A DNA stretch of 36,624 nucleotides from an uncultured Lachnospiraceae bacterium (lineage in GTDB: Bacteria; Bacillota; Clostridia; Lachnospirales; Lachnospiraceae). The notes beneath the pieces were generated by a model. The model was not told the DNA's origin. It searched no databases and was given only the letters and a program-made list of their open reading frames with translations. This document shows, piece after piece, positions 30,262 through 36,624 of this stretch. The stretch is taken from NCBI GenBank assembly GCA_937965795.1, contig CALCMD010000117.1, positions 1-36,624 on the forward strand, written 5' to 3'. Numbering within the stretch: position 1 is the stretch's first letter; each line of letters starts with the position of its first letter. The position numbers were made by a program, and so were the translations under genes.

Positions 30262-31215
30262 ATGCTGGGAAAATTTAATATCCGTACGGATCTGGCGCTG
30301 GAGGCAAAGGAAAGTTTCGAAGAGGACAATGTAGAAATCCGTGGGGTACGCATTCATGAGACAGAGGATAAGGAAAATGAAATCCGCACCACCAGAGTGG
30401 TGATTGAAACGGAGAACGGGGCAAAGGCGATGGGAAAGCCGGTAGGAAATTATATTACCCTGGAAGCGCCGCATATGTCTGCTGCGGATGAGGATTACCA
30501 CCGGGAGATTTCGAAGGCTCTGGCGGGGCATTTGAGGAAACTTCTCGGAGAGGAAGAGCAGTCGGTACTGGTCGTAGGGCTGGGAAACCGGGAGGTAACG
30601 CCGGACGCCCTGGGGCCGTATGTAGTAAATAATGTGAACATCACACGCCATATGATTAAGGAATACGGAAAAGCATCCGTAGGTAAGGAACGGGTGCATC
30701 AGATCAGCGCTCTGGCGCCGGGAGTTATGGCGCAGACGGGTATGGAGACACTGGAAATCATCCGGGGCGTGGTTGAGGAAACACAGCCGGCAGTGGTGAT
30801 TGCCGTGGACGCACTGGCTGCCAGAAGCACGAGAAGATTAAACCGTACGATACAGGTGACGGATACCGGGATTAATCCTGGCTCTGGTGTGGGAAATCAT
30901 AGAAACGGCATCAATGAGGAAGCTCTGGGCGTTCCGGTTATCGCCATCGGTGTGCCGACGGTGGTGGATGCGGCAACCATCGTAAATGACACGATGGAGA
31001 GCCTGGTGGAGACAATGGATCAGGACCCAGGTATCCGAAATCTGGGAGGAGCGCTTGGAACTCTGACGAAAAGTGAAAAACAGCAAATGATCTGGGAGTT
31101 GATCTCTCCACACCTGAACACGATGTTTGTGACGCCAAAGGATATTGACGAGACGATAAAACGCATCAGTTATACGGTTTCTGAAGGAATTAATCTTGCA
31201 TTGCAGTTGTCATAG
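30262..31215 (+). CDS. gpr: germination protease GPR
   Basis: GPR is an atypical aspartic endopeptidase, made in the forespore as a zymogen, that degrades alpha/beta SASPs at germination. The 317-residue product has FNIRTDLALEAKES near the N-terminus (the propeptide-junction region), VLVVGLGNREVTPDALGPYVV, LAPGVMAQTGMETLEII, AVDALAARSTRRLNRTIQVTDTGINPGSGVGNHR, and VPVIAIGVPTVVDAATI, all conserved in the family. ATG 30262 follows AGAAGGAG; a start at 30199 would lie inside the inserted repeat. Its likely substrate gene is at 28445. spoIIP follows, as in Bacillus. Confidence 0.96.
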   Translation: MLGKFNIRTDLALEAKESFEEDNVEIRGVRIHETEDKENEIRTTRVVIETENGAKAMGKPVGNYITLEAPHMSAADEDYHREISKALAGHLRKLLGEEEQSVLVVGLGNREVTPDALGPYVVNNVNITRHMIKEYGKASVGKERVHQISALAPGVMAQTGMETLEIIRGVVEETQPAVVIAVDALAARSTRRLNRTIQVTDTGINPGSGVGNHRNGINEEALGVPVIAIGVPTVVDAATIVNDTMESLVETMDQDPGIRNLGGALGTLTKSEKQQMIWELISPHLNTMFVTPKDIDETIKRISYTVSEGINLALQLS

Positions 31216-31292
31216 TTCTGGGACAGGCTGCATATAAATAGGTATATCAGGCGAAAGCAGGAAGTTTTCAGGCGGGAGGATGGGAGCGTTTT

Positions 31293-32555
31293 ATGCAGAA
31301 AAAGTTGCAGAATCTGGCATGGATTGTAATAGTTTTTTTGGGCCTCTATATTTTATATAGAGGTTTTATGATTGCAAAAGAAAACCACTTTCTGCAAAGA
31401 ATCCCCGGTATTGGAGGATTGGAGCGGGCGCTTGAGACAATGGCGGTAAAGACACATATGCCGGGGCTTTCTTTTGCCTGGCAGGGGCCGGGCGAACCGA
31501 AAGAGTGGACAGACTTTGCACTGGACGAGGTTTTTCCATTGTATTCCTATGCCCAGGAGGAAGCAAAAGGACTTCCTGATATCGAAAGCCGTCTGGAGTA
31601 TGAGCTGATGATGGAAGTGGAAAGTCAGACAGAGGCATTAGCAAAGCTTCCTGAAAGCGAGGGGCGGCAGCCGGAGACGGAACAGCGGGAAAATCCGATG
31701 GAATCTTCCGCAGAAACACAGACGGAAGGACAGACAGAAAGGAAGCCGGAAATCGAAGCGAAGGATCCCAAACGGCAGCCGGAAGTGGATATCAATGAGG
31801 AGGAGCTGCGGGATTATAATTATCTGTTAAATAGTTTTTTTACAGTGGACCCATCCACTACGGCGCTGGAGAGTCAGATCAATTATGATCTTCTGATGTC
31901 AAAAGATCTGAAAATGACGTCTGACAATTCTGCGCCGCAGATTCTGATTTATCATACCCATTCCCAGGAGGCATTTGTGGACTCCGTGGAAGGTGATGTG
32001 AATGATACGGTTGTGGGCGTGGGAAACTATCTGACGGAGATACTGACAAACGTTTATGGATATAATGTCATCCACCACACGAAAGTTTACGATATGATTG
32101 ACGGAGAGCTGGACAGAAACAAGGCTTATACGCTGGCGGCGCCGGATATTCAGCAGATTCTGGATGAAAACCCTTCGATTGAGGTGGTCATTGACCTGCA
32201 CAGAGACGGTGTGGACGGATATAAGTTCGTGCAGGAAATCAACGGAAAACCTACGGCACAGATCATGTTTTTCAATGGTTTGAGCCGTACTGCCAGAAAC
32301 GGAGAAATTGATTATCTTCCGAATCCTTATATTGAGGACAACCTGGCGTTCTCTTTTCAGCTTCAATTAAAGGCTGCACAGTATTATCCGGGGTGGACAA
32401 GGAACATTTATCTGCAAAGCCTCCGCTATAATCTTCATATGTGCCCGAAGTCCCTTTTGATCGAGTCGGGGACACAGTTAAACACAGTACAGGAGGAGCG
32501 GAATGCTATGGAACTGCTGGCGGATATTCTGAATCAGGTATTGCGTGGAGAGTGA
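31293..32555 (+). CDS. spoIIP: stage II sporulation protein P (SpoIIP)
   Basis: SpoIIP is a membrane-anchored amidase/endopeptidase that, with SpoIID and SpoIIM, removes septal peptidoglycan so the mother cell can engulf the forespore. This 420-residue protein has an N-terminal membrane helix (LAWIVIVFLGLYILYRG), a Glu/Gln/Thr-rich linker at about 105-165, and the catalytic domain. Metal-site landmarks are YHTHSQEAF near 220, VIDLHRDGVDG near 302, and SLLIESGTQLNT near 392. It follows gpr by 77 bases and precedes lepA, in the conserved Firmicutes order. The linker is low-complexity and likely to vary between strains. Confidence 0.95.
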   Translation: MQKKLQNLAWIVIVFLGLYILYRGFMIAKENHFLQRIPGIGGLERALETMAVKTHMPGLSFAWQGPGEPKEWTDFALDEVFPLYSYAQEEAKGLPDIESRLEYELMMEVESQTEALAKLPESEGRQPETEQRENPMESSAETQTEGQTERKPEIEAKDPKRQPEVDINEEELRDYNYLLNSFFTVDPSTTALESQINYDLLMSKDLKMTSDNSAPQILIYHTHSQEAFVDSVEGDVNDTVVGVGNYLTEILTNVYGYNVIHHTKVYDMIDGELDRNKAYTLAAPDIQQILDENPSIEVVIDLHRDGVDGYKFVQEINGKPTAQIMFFNGLSRTARNGEIDYLPNPYIEDNLAFSFQLQLKAAQYYPGWTRNIYLQSLRYNLHMCPKSLLIESGTQLNTVQEERNAMELLADILNQVLRGE

Positions 32556-32648
32556 GAGATGTGATACACTGGTTTTGGCTGTATCGCTTCAGACGGGTGA
32601 AAAAGTATCGGTATGCGGCGCGCACAGCTTGAAGAAGGAGGAAGAAAA

Positions 32649-34463
32649 GTGGCAGCCATAGACCAGAGCAAAATCAGAAATTTTTGTATTATTGCACATA
32701 TAGATCACGGAAAATCCACTCTGGCAGACCGGATTATCGAGATGACCGGGCTGCTTACCAGCCGGGAGATGCAGGCGCAGGTGCTTGATAACATGGAGCT
32801 GGAGCGGGAGAGGGGAATCACCATCAAAGCCCAGACGGTCCGTATCGTTTATCAGGCGAAGGACGGAGAAGAATATATTTTCAACCTGATCGACACGCCC
32901 GGACATGTGGACTTTAATTATGAAGTGTCCAGGAGCCTTGCTGCCTGCGACGGGGCGATTCTTGTGGTGGACGCCGCCCAGGGCATTGAGGCGCAGACCC
33001 TGGCAAATGTTTATCTGGCGCTGGATCACGATCTGGACGTCATGCCGGTCATCAATAAAATTGACCTGCCGAGTGCAGAACCGGAAAGAGTGATCAATGA
33101 GATCGAGGATATTATCGGAATTGAAGCGCAGGACGCGCCGAAGATTTCTGCCAAGACGGGACTGAATGTCGAGCAGGTGCTGGAGCAGATCGTAGAGAAA
33201 ATCCCGGCGCCCACCGGAGATGAGAAAGCACCTTTAAAAGCGTTGATTTTTGATTCTCTGTATGATTCCTATAAAGGGGTTATTGTATTTTGCCGCATCA
33301 AGGAGGGAACGGTGAGAAAAGGAACGCCGATTCTCATGATGGCGACGGGCGCTTCAGCTGAGGTGGTGGAAGTCGGTTATTTTGGAGCAGGGCAGTTTAT
33401 TCCCTGTGATGAGCTGAGCGCAGGTATGGTAGGTTATATCACTGCCAGCCTGAAAAATGTAAAGGATACCCGTGTGGGAGATACGATTACCAATGCGGAG
33501 CATCCGTGTGCCGAGCCTCTGCCTGGTTATAAAAAAGTCAATTCGATGGTATTTTGCGGGATGTATCCGGCAGACGGGGCGAAATATCCAGATCTTAGAG
33601 ATGCGCTGGAGAAGCTTCAGTTAAATGATGCGGCTCTTCAGTTTGAGCCGGAGACGTCAATCGCACTGGGCTTTGGTTTCCGGTGCGGCTTTCTGGGACT
33701 GCTTCATCTGGAAATCATTCAGGAACGTCTGGAAAGGGAGTATAATCTTGACCTGGTAACGACGGCGCCGGGGGTAATTTATAAAGTTTATAAGACAAAC
33801 GGTGAAGTGATCGAGCTGACGAACCCGTCGAATCTGCCCGATCCATCTGAAATCGAATACATGGAGGAGCCGATCGTCAGTGCAGAGATCATGGTGACGA
33901 CAGAATTTATTGGTTCCATTATGCAGCTTTGCGAGGAACGCAGGGGAACTTATCTGGGCATGGAGTACATGGAGGAGACGAGAGCGCTTCTGAAATACGA
34001 CCTTCCGCTGAATGAAATTATCTATGATTTTTTTGACGCCTTGAAGTCGCGTTCCAGGGGATATGCTTCTTTTGATTATGAGATGAAGGGGTATGCCCGT
34101 TCCGAACTGGTGAAACTGGACATTCTGGTAAACAGAGAGGAAGTGGACGCCCTGTCCTTTATCGTTCATGCGGCTACCGCGTACGAGAGAGGCAGGAAGA
34201 TGTGCGAGAAGCTGAAAGAGGAGATTCCAAGACAGCTTTTCGAGATTCCAATCCAGGCGGCAATCGGGAGCAAGATCATTGCCAGAGAGACGGTGAAGGC
34301 GATGCGGAAAGATGTATTGGCCAAGTGCTACGGCGGCGATATTACCCGTAAGAAGAAGCTTCTGGAGAAGCAGAAAGAAGGAAAGAAACGTATGCGTCAG
34401 GTCGGAAATGTAGAAATTCCGCAGAAGGCGTTTATGAGCGTTTTGAAACTGGATGACAGATAA
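32649..34463 (+). CDS. lepA: elongation factor 4 (LepA), ribosome back-translocating GTPase
   Basis: LepA/EF4 is a translational GTPase that acts on stalled or mistranslocated ribosomes. The 604-residue product has G1 AHIDHGKST, G2 ERGITIKAQTV, G3 DTPGHVDFNYEVSRSL, G4 NKIDLPSAEPE, the EF-G-like domains, and the LepA-specific C-terminal domain (AIGSKIIARETVKAMRKDVLAKCYGGD). The start is GTG 32649, preceded by GAAGGAGGAAG, with the family's AAIDQSKIRNF directly after; ATG 32613 is less likely. It is followed by hemW with a short overlap. Confidence 0.97.
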   Translation: MAAIDQSKIRNFCIIAHIDHGKSTLADRIIEMTGLLTSREMQAQVLDNMELERERGITIKAQTVRIVYQAKDGEEYIFNLIDTPGHVDFNYEVSRSLAACDGAILVVDAAQGIEAQTLANVYLALDHDLDVMPVINKIDLPSAEPERVINEIEDIIGIEAQDAPKISAKTGLNVEQVLEQIVEKIPAPTGDEKAPLKALIFDSLYDSYKGVIVFCRIKEGTVRKGTPILMMATGASAEVVEVGYFGAGQFIPCDELSAGMVGYITASLKNVKDTRVGDTITNAEHPCAEPLPGYKKVNSMVFCGMYPADGAKYPDLRDALEKLQLNDAALQFEPETSIALGFGFRCGFLGLLHLEIIQERLEREYNLDLVTTAPGVIYKVYKTNGEVIELTNPSNLPDPSEIEYMEEPIVSAEIMVTTEFIGSIMQLCEERRGTYLGMEYMEETRALLKYDLPLNEIIYDFFDALKSRSRGYASFDYEMKGYARSELVKLDILVNREEVDALSFIVHAATAYERGRKMCEKLKEEIPRQLFEIPIQAAIGSKIIARETVKAMRKDVLAKCYGGDITRKKKLLEKQKEGKKRMRQVGNVEIPQKAFMSVLKLDDR

Positions 34464-35601
34464 GATGGAGCTGTATATTCATATTCCGTTCTGTATCCGG
34501 AAATGTGCTTACTGTGATTTTTTGTCCTTCCCGTCCGCAGAGGAGGTGAAAAAGCGGTACGTGAAAGCATTGCTTGAGGAAATTTACGGGGCGGAAGAGA
34601 GAGGGGACGTCGTTACCATTTTCTTTGGAGGCGGCACCCCTTCCATTTTAGCAGGGCAAGAGATTTTACGCATCATGGATGTGGTGAGAGAGAAGTATTC
34701 TGTAGCACGGGATGCAGAGATCACGCTCGAAGCCAATCCCGGCACGTTGACGAAGGAAAAGCTTGAGGCATGGAAAGAGGCGGGGGTGAACCGCCTGAGC
34801 ATCGGCTTGCAGTCAGCGGAAAATGAGGAATTGAAAGTTCTGGGGCGGATTCACACCTGGGAGGAATTTCTGGAAGGCTACCAGATGGCGAGAAATGTGG
34901 GATTTCAAAATATAAATGTTGATCTGATGTCCGCCCTGCCTGGACAGAGCGGACGTACCTGGAGGGAAACGCTTGGGAAGGTCGCAGAGCTGAATCCGGA
35001 GCATATTTCCGCTTACAGTCTGATGGTGGAAGAGGGAACGCCCTTTTATGAAAAGTATGCCGGGGATGTCAGCCGCAGGGAAAAAGGAATGGAGTGTGAA
35101 TTTTTGCCTTCTGAGGAGGAGGAGCGCAGGATGTATGAAGATACGGAAAAGATTCTGCGAAAGAACGGCTACCGCCGCTATGAGATTTCCAACTATGCAA
35201 GAGAGGGATACGAATGTCGCCATAACTGCGGATACTGGCAGAGGGTGAATTACCGTGGCTTTGGGCTGGGGGCGTCGTCTCTGATCAATGAAGTGCGGTT
35301 TCGGAACACGGCGGATTTGAACAAATATCTTGCCCATGATTTTGCCAGAAGAGAGGAAGAGATTCTAAGCGTGCAGGCGCAGATGGAGGAGTTTATGTTT
35401 CTGGGCCTGCGGCTGATGCGCGGCATTTCCACAGCTACGTTTGAAACATACTTTGGGCGTTCTTATGACAGGGTTTATGGAGAGGTCAGCCGCAGGCTGG
35501 AGGAGAAAGGACTGTTATCGCGGAAGGGTGACAGGGTATTTCTCACTGACCGGGGAATTGATGTGAGCAATTGCGTTCTGGCAGAATTTTTACTTTCCTA
35601 A
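34453..35601 (+). CDS. hemW: radical SAM heme chaperone HemW
   Basis: HemW (formerly HemN-like) is a radical SAM protein that binds and delivers heme. It is not the coproporphyrinogen oxidase itself. The 382-residue product has the cluster motif PFCIRKCAYCDF (C-x3-C-x2-C) and FFGGGTPSIL, LEANPGTLTKEKLEAWKEAGVNRLSIGLQS, INVDLMSALPGQ, and a C-terminal HemN domain. The start overlaps the lepA end by 11 bases; ATG 34465, two bases after the lepA stop, gives the more typical MELYIHIPFC N-terminus. Neither has a clear ribosome binding site, so translation is likely coupled. hrcA, the common next gene, is absent. Confidence 0.93.
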   Translation: MTDKMELYIHIPFCIRKCAYCDFLSFPSAEEVKKRYVKALLEEIYGAEERGDVVTIFFGGGTPSILAGQEILRIMDVVREKYSVARDAEITLEANPGTLTKEKLEAWKEAGVNRLSIGLQSAENEELKVLGRIHTWEEFLEGYQMARNVGFQNINVDLMSALPGQSGRTWRETLGKVAELNPEHISAYSLMVEEGTPFYEKYAGDVSRREKGMECEFLPSEEEERRMYEDTEKILRKNGYRRYEISNYAREGYECRHNCGYWQRVNYRGFGLGASSLINEVRFRNTADLNKYLAHDFARREEEILSVQAQMEEFMFLGLRLMRGISTATFETYFGRSYDRVYGEVSRRLEEKGLLSRKGDRVFLTDRGIDVSNCVLAEFLLS

Positions 35602-35648
35602 AAGAAAGACCAGGCAGATTTCAGAAGAATCTGTCTGGTCTTTCTTTA
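35602..35648. terminator. strong bidirectional terminator after hemW
   Basis: AAGAAAGACCAGgCAGATT at 35602-35620 pairs with AATCTGtCTGGTCTTTCTT at 35628-35646 across a 7-base loop. It begins right at the hemW stop and also serves the convergent SGNH gene. Confidence 0.93.
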
Positions 35649-35675
35649 GAAAAGGTTCTATGGCTTCAAAATGTC

Positions 35676-36410
35676 TCATCCGTTTTTTTCCAGCGTCTGC
35701 ACCACAAACCGATGAATCATGCGGTAGGTCTCGTCCGTGTAATGCAGACCGTCTACTGTTTCAAAACTCTGTGTAAGCAGGTAATGATAAGAGTCCAGAT
35801 ATTTGTCAGGAAATTCATCCTCTATTTTTTCATTAAACGCTTCGATGTTCTCATTGCTTACCCCGTCGTATTTTCCATCGACCACGGGATTGACAGACAT
35901 AAGATAGAAAGAAGGGTCATGATACACGGAAAAAAGTTCTTTATAGAAATCAAGGTACTTGTCCACTTCCGTCAGGTCATTTACACCGAGATTGAAAATA
36001 ACGGTGGCATGTGGTTCTGCTCTCAGCGCTTCCTCAAGCTCTACGATCCCGTCATGGTACAGCCAGTAGAAGCCCTCGCCTGATTTTGCGATAAAGGTAC
36101 AGGAGTCCTCTCCACCGTCTTTGGTCAGTGCGGTGTGCATTCCCACTGTGCGGGAATCCCCTACGAAGATATAAGCGTGTTCCGGCTGTTCTTCATCTTC
36201 TCCCGGAAGATTCGAGATGACCGTTCCGCCTGGCTCCAATAACTGCGTGAGCGAGTCGGATTCGGACTCTGTTACCGCAGGAGAAGCGGGCGGAGGGTTT
36301 GCGGGAGAAGAAGTATCATTCATCAAAAGTGTCACAAATCCTGCTAATCCCAACAGGCATAAAATTGCCAGAGACGCCAGAATCACCAGTAAAGTTGAGC
36401 CTTTTTTCAT
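35676..36410 (-). CDS. membrane-anchored SGNH/GDSL hydrolase-like protein
   Basis: This 244-residue protein has a basic start and one hydrophobic segment (about 6-30) that acts as a signal anchor, then a Pro/Ser/Glu-rich spacer (33-75), and an SGNH fold outside the cell. Visible blocks are IFVGDSRTVGM (Ser at about 86), VIFNLGVNDL, and DGLHYTDETYR for the Asp/His pair. SGNH enzymes are esterases, acetyltransferases or lipases. A role in acetyl removal from, or addition to, wall or surface glycans is plausible but not proven. AAAGGA lies 9-10 bases before ATG 36410. It is alone on the minus strand and sits where hrcA would be expected. Confidence 0.85.
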   Translation of the reverse strand: MKKGSTLLVILASLAILCLLGLAGFVTLLMNDTSSPANPPPASPAVTESESDSLTQLLEPGGTVISNLPGEDEEQPEHAYIFVGDSRTVGMHTALTKDGGEDSCTFIAKSGEGFYWLYHDGIVELEEALRAEPHATVIFNLGVNDLTEVDKYLDFYKELFSVYHDPSFYLMSVNPVVDGKYDGVSNENIEAFNEKIEDEFPDKYLDSYHYLLTQSFETVDGLHYTDETYRMIHRFVVQTLEKNG

Positions 36411-36458
36411 AAATTGAAAGATTCCTTTCTATGTTTTCCTGTCTGGTTTGATAAGTCA

Positions 36459-36486
36459 AATATACCACATTTGATAAAAAAGTCAA
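36459..36486 (-). promoter_or_regulatory. sigma-A promoter of the SGNH gene
   Basis: Minus strand: TTGACT (36486-36481) and TATATT (36464-36459) are separated by 16 bases. ATTTGACT occurs twice around the -10 (direct repeats about 25 bases apart), a possible regulator site. Confidence 0.6.
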
Positions 36487-36552
36487 ATAAGGAAAGAGGA
36501 TGGGAGTTTTATGCGAAGTTTTATGTGGATTTTATGAATAAGAAAAAAGTGT

Positions 36553-36624
36553 CAATTCTGGTTTGGCGAGCGGTTCGCTTCCCCCGATAGGTTACGAAGT
36601 CGATAGTTCTCTTGCTTACGCCGG
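36553..36624 (+). other. structured non-coding stretch at window end
   Basis: No gene is seen. The segment begins near GGTTTGGCGAGCGG and has GCGA with TCGC (short hairpin) and an enclosing GGCG with CGCC that ends just before the window edge. It looks like the start of a larger repeat or structured RNA that continues outside. It resembles the outward-facing segment at 1-105 only in GGTTTGGCG and nearby bases. Confidence 0.3.

Noticed and set aside
32613..32648. ATG 32613 as the lepA start
   Set aside because: It would add 12 residues not typical of LepA and lies before the strong GGAGG site that serves GTG 32649.

Overview
The window reads as chromosome of a spore-forming Clostridia, most likely a Lachnospiraceae (cluster XIVa) gut commensal. 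The grounds are the sporulation set (spoVAD, spoVAE, an alpha/beta SASP-like gene, gpr, spoIIP), the Firmicutes order holA-rpsT-gpr-spoIIP-lepA-hemW, strong AGGAGG-type ribosome binding sites, TTGACA-N17-TATAAT promoters, and a secreted protein built from a sialidase-type lectin, SGNH, FIVAR and BspA-like modules. The family-level call is inference; no rRNA or tRNA gene is visible.

Layout. (1) 1-9.7 kb: a surface-polysaccharide locus on the + strand. It has two paralogous double-domain GT2 glycosyltransferases flanking a sugar-nucleotide aminotransferase, a third GT2, a polyprenyl-phosphate sugar-phosphate transferase that starts repeat-unit synthesis, an LCP-family ligase and a fourth GT2. 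No Wzx flippase or Wzy polymerase lies in the window. (2) 9.8-14.8 kb: envelope proteolysis and housekeeping, with HtrA, ClpX, a divergent signal peptidase II and the primary sigma factor. (3) 14.8-17.7 kb: a minus-strand, overlapping four-gene operon: polyprenyl-phosphate GT2, ATP-grasp ligase and two half-size EamA/SMR-like membrane proteins, probably a lipid-linked sugar modification and flipping cassette. (4) 17.9-19.3 kb: spoVAD-spoVAE without an adjacent spoVAC. (5) 19.4-21.9 kb: AEC transporter and glycerol kinase. (6) 22-26 kb: a 1302-residue secreted protein, probably a sialoglycan esterase. (7) 26.1-28.2 kb: a PadR-DUF1700-DUF4097-PspC envelope-response operon. (8) 28.2-35.6 kb: SASP-like gene, holA, rpsT, gpr, spoIIP, lepA and hemW. 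(9) 35.6-36.4 kb: a membrane-anchored SGNH protein on the minus strand.

The most striking non-coding signal is a family of three miniature inverted-repeat elements (134, 56 and 25 bp). They begin and end GTAAC...GTTAC, and each sits between 8-bp direct repeats (two perfect, one 7/8). The ends and duplication length match IS66-family transposition. One copy lies at the predicted transcription start of the four-gene operon and next to spoVAD, and another lies just upstream of gpr. A second, unrelated, strongly folded element of about 187 bp lies between pspC and the SASP-like gene.

Start sites were chosen from ribosome binding sites and family N-termini. Function calls rest on motifs read by eye, not on database searches.
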